From Azospirillum fermentarium (GTDB lineage: Bacteria; Pseudomonadota; Alphaproteobacteria; Azospirillales; Azospirillaceae), in contig NZ_JAOQNH010000001.1 of the NCBI RefSeq assembly GCF_025961205.1, positions 2,008,001 to 2,072,000 on the forward strand: a stretch of 64,000 nucleotides of DNA, written 5' to 3'. Shown piece by piece: positions 18,676-27,684 of this stretch; within the stretch, counting starts at the first letter, position 1; each line of letters begins with the position of its first letter. The notes under the pieces were generated by a model. The model ran no database searches and was not told the DNA's origin. It saw only the letters and a list, made by a program, of their open reading frames with translations. The position numbers and the translations under genes are program-made.

Positions 18676-20475
18676 GTGTTCGCGCCGAAGCCGCTGTCCC
18701 ACGACGTCCTCGCCCCCGATGGCTTGCCGGCCACGCCGTGGCGTTTCCTGTGGCTGTTCATCCGCCGCCGCTTCCTGGGGCGCACGCTGCTGTTGAACCT
18801 GATGGCGGCGGGCGGGGTCGGCACCATGGGTATGGAGCCGGTGGCGATGAAGGCGCTGGTCGATGCCCTGTCCGGTGACCGCGCGGCGGGATGGACGGGG
18901 GAGGTGCTGTTCTGGTTCGTGATGCTGGGTGTCCTGTGGGTGGTGTCGGCCCTGTTCAACCGCGGGCGGGAGATCGTGGACATCTATACCTCCCCCGCCA
19001 TGCGGCACGAGATCCAATACACCCTGTTCAGCCATCTGATCGGCCATTCGCCCCGCTATTTTCAGGACAATTTCGCCGGCAAGCTGGGGCAGAAGGTCAA
19101 GCAGGCGGGGCAGAGCGCGGTCCAGCTTCTGGAATTCGTGTCCAACGACGTGATCCGCATCGTCCTGGTGCTGTCCATCGCGCTGACGCTGCTCTATGGC
19201 GCCAACACCTTCTTCGCCGTGCTGCTGGTGGGGTGGACGGTGGTGCAATTGGGGGTGTCGGCGCTGCTGGCCCGGCGCTGCCTGGCCCTGTCCCACCATT
19301 TTGCCGAAGAGGTGTCGGCGTCGTCCGGGGCCATGGTGGACGTGCTGAGCAATGTGGAACTGGTGCGCGCCTTCGTGCGCACACCGTTCGAGATGGGCCG
19401 TCTGGCCCAGGCACTGGATGGCGAGGCGGCGGCGTCCCAGCACCAGCGCTGGTTCCTGACGCTCATGTGGTTCATCCTGTTCAACGCGCTGCTGGTGTTC
19501 CAGATCACGCTTCTGGGGCTGGCGGTGCGGGAGGCGCTGGCCGGGCGCATGTCGGTGGGCGATTTCGCCATGGTGTTCTCGCTGGCCAGTCTGGTGGGCA
19601 TCAACGTGTGGTCGCTGTCGTCGCGGATGCTGCATTTCTTCGACCAGTTGGGCGTGCTGGCCGGATCGCTCAGCGATATCGTGGTGCCGCACGCCATCAC
19701 CGACAAACCCGGCGCTCCGGCCCTGGGGGTGACGGCGGGGGCCATCACCCTGGACGGCATCGTGTTCGACCACGGCGACGGCAGCCCGGTGTTCCACGGC
19801 CTGTCGCTCGACATCCGTGCGGGTGAGAAGGTGGCGCTGGTCGGCCCGTCGGGGGCGGGCAAGAGCACGCTGGTCAAGCTGCTGCGCCGCCAGTTCGACC
19901 CCCAGGGCGGGCGGGTGCTGATCGACGGGCAGGACGTGGCGGGGGTGACCCTGGCCTCCCTCAACGGGGCGGTGGCCGAGGTGCCGCAGTCCCCGGCGCT
20001 GTTCCACCGCACCATCCGCGAGAACATCGCCTATGCCCGCCCCGAGGCCACGGAGGAGGAGATCGTCGCCGCCGCCCGCAAGGCCCATTGCCACGGTTTC
20101 ATCATGCGGCGCGGTGCCGGCTATGACGCGGTGGTGGGGGAGCAGGGCGTGCGCCTGTCGGGCGGCGAGCGCCAGCGCATCGCCATCGCCCGCGCCTTTC
20201 TGAAGAACGCCCCCATCCTGGTGCTGGACGAGGCCACCTCGGCCCTGGATTCCGAGACGGAGCACCTGATCCAGGGCGCCTTGTGGGATCTGTTCCAGGG
20301 CCGCACGGTGATCGCCATCGCCCACCGCCTGTCCACCGTCACCGGCATGGACCGCATCCTCTATCTGGAGGAAGGCCGGGTGCTGGAAAGCGGCAGCCAC
20401 GCGGAACTGATGGCGCAGGACGGGCGTTACGCCCGCCTGTGGAACCGGCAGGTGGGTGGGTTCCTGCAGGATTGA
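18676..20475 (+). CDS. ABC transporter, fused permease and ATP-binding domains (exporter type)
   Basis: A 599 aa half-size ABC exporter. Residues about 25-320 hold six membrane helices; about 350-590 hold the ATPase with Walker A GPSGAGKSTLVK, signature LSGGERQRIAIARAF and Walker B ILVLDEATSALD. The GTG at 18676 is preferred: it has GGAGAT about 8 bases upstream and the product (VFAPKPLSHDVL) has family length. An ATG 15 codons earlier is possible. It is divergent from mutY. The substrate is unknown; lipid-like or peptide cargo is typical. Confidence 0.85.
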   Translation: MFAPKPLSHDVLAPDGLPATPWRFLWLFIRRRFLGRTLLLNLMAAGGVGTMGMEPVAMKALVDALSGDRAAGWTGEVLFWFVMLGVLWVVSALFNRGREIVDIYTSPAMRHEIQYTLFSHLIGHSPRYFQDNFAGKLGQKVKQAGQSAVQLLEFVSNDVIRIVLVLSIALTLLYGANTFFAVLLVGWTVVQLGVSALLARRCLALSHHFAEEVSASSGAMVDVLSNVELVRAFVRTPFEMGRLAQALDGEAAASQHQRWFLTLMWFILFNALLVFQITLLGLAVREALAGRMSVGDFAMVFSLASLVGINVWSLSSRMLHFFDQLGVLAGSLSDIVVPHAITDKPGAPALGVTAGAITLDGIVFDHGDGSPVFHGLSLDIRAGEKVALVGPSGAGKSTLVKLLRRQFDPQGGRVLIDGQDVAGVTLASLNGAVAEVPQSPALFHRTIRENIAYARPEATEEEIVAAARKAHCHGFIMRRGAGYDAVVGEQGVRLSGGERQRIAIARAFLKNAPILVLDEATSALDSETEHLIQGALWDLFQGRTVIAIAHRLSTVTGMDRILYLEEGRVLESGSHAELMAQDGRYARLWNRQVGGFLQD

Positions 20476-20516
20476 GGCCGGGGCGCCCGGTTCAGAACCC
20501 CTCTACCGGGGCGGGA

Positions 20517-21773
20517 TCACTCCCCCGCCGGCCGTTCCAGCGTGACGAAGCGGCCGAAGCGGTGGAAGTCCTTGGACGAGCCGCCGGCCAGGATCATCTC
20601 GGCGATGCGGTCCACGTCCTGGGCCACGAAGCCGCACAGGCTGTCGATGCCGTAATCGAACAGACGCGGGGTCAGTGGTGTGCCGGGGCCGATCAGCGCC
20701 ACCCGCGCGCCGCGCGCCGCGCTCAAGAGGCCGGGCAGGGTGCGGTTGGCCAGGGCCGAGGCGGTGATGGCCGCCCCCTCCGCCCCCGCCAGCAGCCAAT
20801 CGCCCGCCGTCGCCGGGTATTCCCCCGGCTTGGGCGCGAAATCCACCACCTGGGCGTGGGGCAGGCGTTTCCGGATGCCGGGGAAGCTGCCGATCACCAC
20901 CACCCGGCCCGTGGCGTCACGGAACAGGTCCAGCCCGTTACCGCCGCTGCCGGTCACGCCGGAATGGTTGTAGAAGGCGTTCAGCGCCGCGACACCGGAT
21001 GCCACCGTCAGCGGATCCCACCCGCTGGCCGCCTGTTCCGCCAGTTCCATCAGGCCCCGGCCCACCCAGCGCTCCGGCGGCGGCAGCGGGTCGTTCAGCG
21101 TCACCGCGGGGCGGGAGGCGAGGCCGATGCGGTCGCCCGCATCCACCATGATCCATTGCGCGCCGATCACCACCCGGCGGATCTCGGCCCGGCGGATCTC
21201 GGGGTCACCCTCCACCCCCAGCGCAAGATCGCGGTAGAGCCGGTGCGGTCCCCACCAGCGCCAGAGAGACGCCATATCGGGGCACAGGAGGTCGGTGTGG
21301 CCGCCCGTGAACGTCACCCAGTCGGTGGTGAAGCGGCTGCCGACGCTGGTCAGCACCGGCATGCCGTCGGCCATGGCCGCCAGCATCTCGGCGGACAGGC
21401 CGCTGCCCCCGGCTTCCAGCCCGGCGAACTTGTTGACGATCAGCAGGTCGGCGCCGCCGCCCAGCGCCCGGCGCAGCACGCCGCTGGCCTCCGCCACCCC
21501 CATCGGGTCAACCTTGCACGATTGGGAGCCGGAGCCGAGGTTCTGGGTGATGTTGTAGGCGTGGCCGGTGGCCACATCCACCAGTTCCATCCGCTCGGCG
21601 CAATCGTCGATGGCCCCGGTGTTGCGCTGTATCACCCCCTCCACCCGGAAGCCGCGGGCAATTAGGGTGGCGGCGAAGCGCTGGAGAAGCCGGTCCACCT
21701 CCTGCGAGCCGGGGCCGTGCAGGACGGCACCGGGGCGCAGCGGCGGCGGGGATGCGGGCGGGAAACATTCCAT
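20517..21773 (-). CDS. DUF2478 - DUF4213/DUF364 fusion protein
   Basis: A 418 aa protein that looks like two families joined. Residues about 13-175 match DUF2478, an NTPase-like family found near molybdenum genes (AVLHGPGSQEVDRLLQRFAA; ADLLIVNKFAGLEAGGSGL). Residues about 220-410 match the DUF4213/DUF364 putative heavy-metal chelation domains (LTVASGVAALNAFYN; RVVVIGSFPGI; ALIGPGTPLTPRLFDYGID). It starts 6 bases after the TusA-like stop, so both are probably co-translated. I infer a role in molybdenum or metal cofactor handling from the families and context only. Confidence 0.65.
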   Translation of the reverse strand: MECFPPASPPPLRPGAVLHGPGSQEVDRLLQRFAATLIARGFRVEGVIQRNTGAIDDCAERMELVDVATGHAYNITQNLGSGSQSCKVDPMGVAEASGVLRRALGGGADLLIVNKFAGLEAGGSGLSAEMLAAMADGMPVLTSVGSRFTTDWVTFTGGHTDLLCPDMASLWRWWGPHRLYRDLALGVEGDPEIRRAEIRRVVIGAQWIMVDAGDRIGLASRPAVTLNDPLPPPERWVGRGLMELAEQAASGWDPLTVASGVAALNAFYNHSGVTGSGGNGLDLFRDATGRVVVIGSFPGIRKRLPHAQVVDFAPKPGEYPATAGDWLLAGAEGAAITASALANRTLPGLLSAARGARVALIGPGTPLTPRLFDYGIDSLCGFVAQDVDRIAEMILAGGSSKDFHRFGRFVTLERPAGE

Positions 21774-21779
21774 GACGCC

Positions 21780-22001
21780 TTATTCCCCCCGGCGGATGTG
21801 ATAGATGAACACGCCGTCCTTCTGCTCGTATCCCAGCAGTTCGTTGCTGGTGATGTTGCAGAAGTGGCGGAAGTCGATGACGGAGGCCGGATCGGTGACA
21901 TAGACCTTCACCTCGTCGCCCACCGCCAGCGTGTTCAGCAGGGCGCGCGTGCGCAGGATCGGCAAGGGACAGGACAGCCCCTTCACATCCAACTCGTTCA
22001 T
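21780..22001 (-). CDS. TusA family sulfurtransferase
   Basis: A 73 aa sulfur carrier of the TusA/SirA family. It opens MNELDVKGLSCPLPILRTRALL with the CPxP motif whose cysteine carries persulfide sulfur. TusA-like proteins feed sulfur to tRNA thiolation, molybdenum cofactor synthesis or dissimilatory pathways. The immediate partner gene (DUF2478-DUF364 fusion, 6 bases downstream) favours a cofactor or metal role over tRNA thiolation, by inference. Confidence 0.85.
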   Translation of the reverse strand: MNELDVKGLSCPLPILRTRALLNTLAVGDEVKVYVTDPASVIDFRHFCNITSNELLGYEQKDGVFIYHIRRGE

Positions 22002-22089
22002 GGTCTGGGCAACGCTCCGGTTTGGCCTGTTGCCCGAACCTTACCGCCAACGGGCGGCTCTCTCCAAGCCTGCGGTCATGGAAAATTGT

Positions 22090-23898
22090 TTATGAGCGAA
22101 ACATATGGAGCTTGTCGGGGCTCTGCTTGGCCGCCGGCTTGTGGGCGGCGATGGCGTTGGCGATGGCCTCCAGCCCCGTGCGCCGCCCGCCCGCCGGCAC
22201 CACCAGCGCCACCCCGCTGACGCTGAGCATGGGAAAGCGCCGCGGGGTGCCGTCGCGGTCCTTGCCCAGAAAGAAGCCGCTGTCGCGGGTGGCGGCGTCG
22301 TACAGGCTTTCCGCGTCGGACCGGAACCGCTCGATCAACTCGATCAGGCGGACCCGCGCCGCGTCCTCCGCCATGCCGGACAGGGCCAGGAAGAAATCGT
22401 CGCCGCCGATGTGGCCGGCAAAGCCGTTGTGGGTGGCCGCCAGCACCTTCAGCCGTTCGCTGAACATCAGGATGGCCCGGTCCCCCTGGCGGAAGCCGAA
22501 GCAGTCGTTGAACGGCTTGAAATAGTCGAAATCCAGATAGGCCAGGACGTGGTCCTCGTCCGTCCGGTCCAGCAGGGATTCGATGTGCCGCCCGATGGCG
22601 GCGTTGCCGGGCAGGCGGGTCAGCGGGTTCTGGTCGGTGGCGCTGGCCAGATTGTGTTCGTGCACCAGCCGCAGCAGCGCCGAACTGCTCAGGAACCCCA
22701 CATATTCCCCGCTCTCCACGATGAGCACGCCGTCGGAGGCGGACTCCTCCGAAAACGCCTCCACCACCCGTTCCAGCGGCGTGCCCACGTCGCAGACGGG
22801 GCAGGACACCACGAAATCCAACAGGCTGTTGGCGTTCGACCGGTTGCGTAGCAGGTCGGCGCCATAACGGGAATAGACGAAGGGTTTCAGGTCGCGCTCG
22901 CGGATCAGGCCGACGGGCGCGCGGGCGGCGTCCACCACCGGCACCGCCAGCGGCGCCTTGAGGTTGGCGAAATACTCCAGCAGCGTGGCCTTGGGCGAAT
23001 CCACCCGCAAGGGGGGGATGGGGTCCATCACCTCGAACAGCCGCGTGCGGGCCGCCGACGGCTGGCGCCGGTCCTCGCCGTTCAGGGTCTCCGCCACGGC
23101 GCAGGTGCGGGGCAGGGCGTCCGGGTCGGTCACCGGGCGGCCCAGCAGATACCCCTGGCCGAAATCACAGCCGATGTCGCGGCAGGTGTAGAATTCGGCC
23201 GCCGTTTCGATCCCTTCCGCCACCGTCACGATACCCAGCGCGTGGGCATAACCCACCAGATAGCTGACGATGGCCCGCTTGCGCAGGTCGCGGTCGATGC
23301 CGGCGACGAAGAAGCGGTCGATCTTCACGAAATCGGGCCGGGTCTCGTACAGCAGCTTCAGCCCGGCGAATCCGACGCCGAAATCGTCCAGCGCCACGGC
23401 GATGCCCGACGCCCGGCACTGCCCGATCGCCGTTTCCACCGCCGCCGTGTCGGCCACGGGCCGCGCTTCGGAGATCTCATGCACCACGGGCACGGGTTGC
23501 CCGGCGGCGGCGGTCACCAGGGCGTCGGTGGTGCCGATCAGCCGGGCGTCCACGTTCAGGAACAGCCGCACGTCGGGGCCGGGGCTGAGGCCGCGGAACC
23601 GCGCGATGGCCTTGGCGTGCAGCGCCGCTTCCACCCGCGCCAGCCAGCCGTCGGCGTGGGCGGCGTCCAGAAGGGCCGCAATGGTGGAGAACCCCGCCGT
23701 GTCCCACCCGCGCATCAGCGCTTCGAAGCCGTGGCAGCGCCCTGTGCGCAACTGCACGATGGGCTGAAACGCATGGGTGACGGCCGCGGTTACCGCCGGC
23801 CAGTCGTGGGGGGCCGGGGCATGGGGCTGGGTGTGATGCGCATGGGGGACAGGGAACAGGGCCACCGTGTCCCGTTCCGCATTGTGCCGCTGCTGCAT
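22090..23898 (-). CDS. EAL-CBS-GGDEF domain protein (cyclic-di-GMP signalling)
   Basis: A 602 aa soluble protein. The EAL domain (about 36-270) has FEALMRG, FLNVDARL, DDFGVGF, FVKIDRFF, VAEGIET and QGYLLGRP, so phosphodiesterase residues are mostly present; the usual ELTE-type motif reads HEISEARP. A CBS pair follows (about 290-410). The GGDEF domain (about 425-590) has GGDDF in place of GG(D/E)EF. The N-terminal EAL and C-terminal GGDEF order is the reverse of the common one. Whether it makes or breaks cyclic-di-GMP, or senses nucleotides via CBS, cannot be told from sequence. Confidence 0.88.
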   Translation of the reverse strand: MQQRHNAERDTVALFPVPHAHHTQPHAPAPHDWPAVTAAVTHAFQPIVQLRTGRCHGFEALMRGWDTAGFSTIAALLDAAHADGWLARVEAALHAKAIARFRGLSPGPDVRLFLNVDARLIGTTDALVTAAAGQPVPVVHEISEARPVADTAAVETAIGQCRASGIAVALDDFGVGFAGLKLLYETRPDFVKIDRFFVAGIDRDLRKRAIVSYLVGYAHALGIVTVAEGIETAAEFYTCRDIGCDFGQGYLLGRPVTDPDALPRTCAVAETLNGEDRRQPSAARTRLFEVMDPIPPLRVDSPKATLLEYFANLKAPLAVPVVDAARAPVGLIRERDLKPFVYSRYGADLLRNRSNANSLLDFVVSCPVCDVGTPLERVVEAFSEESASDGVLIVESGEYVGFLSSSALLRLVHEHNLASATDQNPLTRLPGNAAIGRHIESLLDRTDEDHVLAYLDFDYFKPFNDCFGFRQGDRAILMFSERLKVLAATHNGFAGHIGGDDFFLALSGMAEDAARVRLIELIERFRSDAESLYDAATRDSGFFLGKDRDGTPRRFPMLSVSGVALVVPAGGRRTGLEAIANAIAAHKPAAKQSPDKLHMFRS

Positions 23899-24051
23899 GG
23901 CGCCCCCCTTCGTTCCGGCACCATCGTCCCGGCTGGGGGGAGTATAGCCTGCGGGTATTTCGGATTTATGGCGGATTGCGGTTTTCCACGGCGATACGTT
24001 TCGCGGTGGCCCATCATCACAGCCGCACGGTGCCCATGGGGTGGCCGGGTA

Positions 24052-24642
24052 TCAGGAGCGGACGGTGGTGGTCATGTTGCGCAACCGCCGCATGGGCTTG
24101 GGCGGCGTGGGAGAATCAGAGAAATCGGGCAGGGCGGGAACGCGCTGACACACCTTGCGGATGCGCACGGCGGTTTCCTCAAGCTGTTCCAGCACCTCCG
24201 GTTCCACTTTTTCGGCGAATTGGGGGCGGCTCAGCTTTTCGCGCACCTCGTCGATGTTGCGCAGTTCCGGCTCGAACAGCTCGCGTGCGCCGATGGGCAG
24301 CAACTGGTCTTCCGGCATCGACAGGAAATAGGTGTGCATGGACCGGATCAGCACCCGCGTCAGCAGAATGTCCATCCGCTCGAACTCCACCCGCAGATCG
24401 TCGATGCGGGCGGTGGGCATGCTGTTGAACCGCTCCTCGGTCAGCGCGACCAGGGAGCGCACCTCCTCCACCTTCTTGCGGAAGTCGAGGAAGGAGGCGA
24501 AGCGGTTGTCCTTCATGTCGCGCTGAGCGCGGACGGAAAGCTGCATCGCTTCCCGTGCCTGCCGTTCGATGGCGTTCAGCAGAGCCTTGGCGTCTTCCCG
24601 GCGGTAGCCGGGTTTCGTCTCGGCCGCTTTCCAGTCCTGCAT
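24052..24642 (-). CDS. Hypothetical coiled-coil protein, 196 aa
   Basis: I do not recognise this family. The protein is highly charged and helical, with no signal or membrane segment. Heptad-like stretches run through residues about 20-130 (EDAKALLNAIERQAREAM; RKKVEEVRSLVALTEERF). The tail is proline-rich and basic (PTPPKPMRRLRN). Codon use fits the genome. The 122 bases upstream include an AT-rich stretch that could carry its promoter. Confidence 0.65.
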   Translation of the reverse strand: MQDWKAAETKPGYRREDAKALLNAIERQAREAMQLSVRAQRDMKDNRFASFLDFRKKVEEVRSLVALTEERFNSMPTARIDDLRVEFERMDILLTRVLIRSMHTYFLSMPEDQLLPIGARELFEPELRNIDEVREKLSRPQFAEKVEPEVLEQLEETAVRIRKVCQRVPALPDFSDSPTPPKPMRRLRNMTTTVRS

Positions 24643-24764
24643 CGGCCCTCACCCCCGCGTGAGCAGTCAGTGTGACGGGAAAGGTTTAAGAAAGTTTTAT
24701 TCGACTTCGGATGATATAAAATCGAAATCGTCAGGTGGCAAGCCCAACCGCCGTGTCCAGCCCG

Positions 24765-25532
24765 TCAGGCCAGATCCAGGATGACCGGGGTGTGGTCGGA
24801 TGCCTTTTCCTGCCCGCGGGGGCCGCGGTCGATGGTGCAGGCGGCCAGCCGGTCGGCGGCCTGGGGCGACAGCAGGAAATGGTCGATGCGCAGGCCCTTG
24901 TCCCGCGGCCAGCACCCCGCCTGATAATCCCAGAAGGTATAGGCGTGATCGTCGCCGTGCAGCGCCCGGTACGCCTCCGTGTAGCCGAGATTAAGGATGG
25001 TGCGGAAGGCGGCGCGCGTTTCGGGCCGGAACAGGGCGTCGGTGATCCACCCGGCGGGGTCATAGACGTCGCGGGGGGCGGGAATGACGTTGTAATCGCC
25101 GCCCAGCACCACCGGCATCTCCGATTCCAGCAGCTTTTTCGCGTGCTCCCGCAGCCGGGTCATCCAGCGCAGCTTGTAATCATACTTGTCCCCCGGCGAC
25201 GGGTTGCCGTTGGGCAGGTAGAGCGATGCGATGCGCACGCCCTGGACCGTGGCCTCAACATAGCGGGCCTGTTCGTCCTCCGGCTCGCCGGGCAGGCGCT
25301 CGATCACGTCTTCGATCGGGTGGCGCGACAGCAGGGCGACGCCGTTGTACGCCTTTTGCCCCACCACCGCCGCCTGATAGCCGAGATCGGCGAAGGCGGC
25401 GGTGGGGAACAGACCCGTTTCGCACTTGATCTCCTGGAACAGCACCACATCGGGGTTGGTTTCCGCCAGCCAGCCGGTGATGTTGCCCAGCCGCGTGCGG
25501 ACGGAATTCACGTTCCAGGTGACAATACGCAA
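24765..25532 (-). CDS. xthA: Exodeoxyribonuclease III
   Basis: A 255 aa AP endonuclease/3'-5' exonuclease of base excision repair. Active-site motifs are all present: IVTWNVNSVR (Asn), FQEIKCE (metal Glu), LYLPNG, GGDYNVIPAPRDVY (Asp/Asn) and SDHTPVILDL (His). The start codon is TTG at 25532, with AAAGGG about 9 bases upstream; no better ATG exists near the family's N-terminus. It follows erpA by 24 bases on the same strand. Confidence 0.95.
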   Translation of the reverse strand: MRIVTWNVNSVRTRLGNITGWLAETNPDVVLFQEIKCETGLFPTAAFADLGYQAAVVGQKAYNGVALLSRHPIEDVIERLPGEPEDEQARYVEATVQGVRIASLYLPNGNPSPGDKYDYKLRWMTRLREHAKKLLESEMPVVLGGDYNVIPAPRDVYDPAGWITDALFRPETRAAFRTILNLGYTEAYRALHGDDHAYTFWDYQAGCWPRDKGLRIDHFLLSPQAADRLAACTIDRGPRGQEKASDHTPVILDLA

Positions 25533-25556
25533 CGGGAAAGGCCCTTTGTATGTTTG

Positions 25557-25961
25557 TTAGATGCCGAAGGAGTTGCCGCAGCCGCAGGACGACTTGGCGT
25601 TGGGGTTCTTGATCTGGAAGGACGCGCCCATCAGATCCTCCACGTAATCCAGCACGGCACCGTCCAGCAGGTCCAGCGAACAATCGTCGGTGACCACCGG
25701 CGTGCCGTTGTGGCTGAACACCACGTCGTCGTCGTTGACCGCGGCGTCGAACCCGAACCCGTACTGGAAACCGGAGCACCCGCCCCCCGACACGGTGAGA
25801 CGCAGGCGCACGCCCGGTGCATCTTCCCGCGCGATCAGGAAGGCGACGCGCCTGGCGGCACTGTCGGTGATGGCAAAGCCGCGCCCGGCGGCAACCTCGG
25901 CGCCGGATTCGATGGTGGCCGGTGCCAGAGCGGCGGCGGGAAGGGTGGCGGTATCGCTCAT
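25557..25961 (-). CDS. erpA: Iron-sulfur cluster insertion protein ErpA (A-type carrier)
   Basis: A 134 aa A-type carrier that delivers [4Fe-4S] or [2Fe-2S] clusters to apoproteins. The three ligand cysteines are in GGGCSGFQYG and the C-terminal SCGCGNSFGI. It has a 25-30 residue Ala/Pro-rich N-terminal extension compared with the E. coli protein (about 114 aa). AGGGAG precedes the ATG. The assignment to ErpA rather than IscA is by resemblance; both are A-type carriers. Confidence 0.88.
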   Translation of the reverse strand: MSDTATLPAAALAPATIESGAEVAAGRGFAITDSAARRVAFLIAREDAPGVRLRLTVSGGGCSGFQYGFGFDAAVNDDDVVFSHNGTPVVTDDCSLDLLDGAVLDYVEDLMGASFQIKNPNAKSSCGCGNSFGI

Positions 25962-26055
25962 ACGGGAAGGCTCCCTGGGTCAGGCGTGAACATCCGTTGC
26001 CAGGAAATGTAGGTCAGGCGGACGGATCCGTCAAAGTGTGCGGCTGCGAAAAGGC

Positions 26056-26349
26056 TTACCGCTTGCGGGACTCCGATGTCCGCGGTTCCGGCGGCTGGTA
26101 GGCGAGGGCGGCCGGCATCCGGGCTTCCAGCGCTTCAAGCCGGCCTTCCAACCACCCGAAATCGCGGGAACTGGGGGTGGTGTCCCTGGACTGGCCTTTC
26201 AACTCGCCCATGTCGGCAGACATCTTCACCAGCACGGGAAGCATCTGGGCCAGGGTGGCTTTGACATCCTGCATACTGGTTTCAAGTGAACCCAAACGTT
26301 CCTCGATCCGGATCCGGGCCAGCGGCTCGTCCGTCTTCGTATCGCTCAT
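26056..26349 (-). CDS. Hypothetical small coiled-coil protein, 97 aa
   Basis: I do not recognise a function. The ATG at 26349 starts MSDTKTDEPLARIRIEERLG. The rest is a predicted heptad-like helix (LETSMQDVKATLAQMLPVLVKMSADMG) and a tail with SRDFGWLEGRLEALEARM. The leucine/methionine pattern suggests self-association. The longer upstream frame is Gly/Arg-rich and looks non-coding. Confidence 0.55.
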   Translation of the reverse strand: MSDTKTDEPLARIRIEERLGSLETSMQDVKATLAQMLPVLVKMSADMGELKGQSRDTTPSSRDFGWLEGRLEALEARMPAALAYQPPEPRTSESRKR

Positions 26350-26407
26350 GAAGGGTGCTCCCGCCGCCGCCTTCCAAAGGTGATTCCTTCCCGGTGGCCC
26401 GTCAACC

Positions 26408-26433
26408 GCTTCCCCCGGCCGCTTCCCCCGGCC
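26408..26433. repeat. Tandem 13 bp duplication upstream of dgt
   Basis: GCTTCCCCCGGCC occurs twice head to tail (26408-26420, 26421-26433) in the 131 base divergent gap between the 97 aa gene and dgt. It could be a slippage product or affect expression of either neighbour. Confidence 0.7.
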
Positions 26434-26480
26434 GCATCCGCCGTTGCGCCGCACCCCGCCCGCCGGGTACTGTCGGTGGC

Positions 26481-27680
26481 ATGACGGCGGAACGGACGGT
26501 CCCTTTTCGAGCGCCTTACGCCAGCGATCCGGCCACCAGCCGCGGACGCCGGGTGGCGGAGGCGGAAAGCGCCACGCGGTCGTGCTTTCAGCGCGACCGT
26601 GACCGGATCGTGCATTCCGGTGCCTTCCGCAAGCTGGAATACAAGACCCAGGTCTTCGTCTATCACGAGGGCGACTATTACCGCACCCGCCTGACCCACA
26701 GTCTGGAGGTGGCGCAGATCGCCCGCTCCATCAGCCGCACGCTGGGGCTGAACGAGGATCTGGCGGAGGCGGTGGCCCTGGCCCACGATCTGGGCCACAC
26801 CCCCTTCGGCCATGCGGGCGAGACGGCGCTGAACGCCTGCATGGCCCCCTATGGCGGCTTCAGCCACAACGACCAGACCCTGCGCATCCTGACGCATCTG
26901 GAACGGCGCTACGCCGATTTCGACGGCCTCAACCTGTGCTGGGAAACGCTGGAGGGGGTGGTCAAGCACAACGGCCCGCTGCTGCCCACGGCACCAGGGA
27001 CGGAACTGCCCGCCACCATCCGCGCGTACCGGGATGTCTGGGATCTGGAACTCCACACCCAGCCGGGGGCGGAGGCGCAGGTGGCGGCCCTGGCCGACGA
27101 CATCGCCTACAACAACCACGACGTGGACGACGGCCTGCGCGCCGGGCTGTTCACCGTGGACGAGGTGGCGGAGATCCCCCTGGTGCGCCCGTTCGTCGAA
27201 CAGGTGCGTGCCCGCTATCCGGGGCTGGAGCGGTCCCGTCTGATCCACGAGACGGTGCGCCGCATGATCGGCGCCATGGTCGAGGATCTGGTGGCGGAGA
27301 CGCGGCGGCGGCTCGATGCCGTGCGCCCCGGCTCGGCGGCGGAGGTGCGGGGGGCGGACCGGGCGGTGGTGGCCTTCTCCCCCGCAATGGCCGAAGCCCA
27401 GCTTCCCTTGCGAGGGTTCTTGAAACAGCGCATGTACCGCCATTACAAGGTCAACCGCGAAATGAGCAAATGCAAGCGGGTGGTGGCGGACCTGTTCGGC
27501 CTGTTCCTGGCCGAGCCGGAATGCCTTCCCACCCCCTGGCAGGACCAGCTTGCGGCGCTGGGCGGACGGGATGATATGGCGGTGCGTGCCCGGCTGGTGG
27601 CCGATTACATCGCGGGCATGACCGACCGTTACGCGCTGGCCGAACACACCCGTCTCTTCGACATGGATGCGAAGACCTGA
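26481..27680 (+). CDS. dgt: Deoxyguanosinetriphosphate triphosphohydrolase-like protein
   Basis: A 399 aa HD-superfamily dNTPase. HD motifs are [29 protein letters not shown] and [14 protein letters not shown] (about residues 72, 103 and 210). Alphaproteobacterial members are shorter than E. coli Dgt (505 aa), as here. The enzyme releases triphosphate from dNTPs. The ATG at 26481 is chosen because the conserved [21 protein letters not shown] region then starts near residue 20. argS begins 4 bases after its stop. Confidence 0.92.
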   Translation: MTAERTVPFRAPYASDPATSRGRRVAEAESATRSCFQRDRDRIVHSGAFRKLEYKTQVFVYHEGDYYRTRLTHSLEVAQIARSISRTLGLNEDLAEAVALAHDLGHTPFGHAGETALNACMAPYGGFSHNDQTLRILTHLERRYADFDGLNLCWETLEGVVKHNGPLLPTAPGTELPATIRAYRDVWDLELHTQPGAEAQVAALADDIAYNNHDVDDGLRAGLFTVDEVAEIPLVRPFVEQVRARYPGLERSRLIHETVRRMIGAMVEDLVAETRRRLDAVRPGSAAEVRGADRAVVAFSPAMAEAQLPLRGFLKQRMYRHYKVNREMSKCKRVVADLFGLFLAEPECLPTPWQDQLAALGGRDDMAVRARLVADYIAGMTDRYALAEHTRLFDMDAKT

Positions 27681-27684
27681 AACG

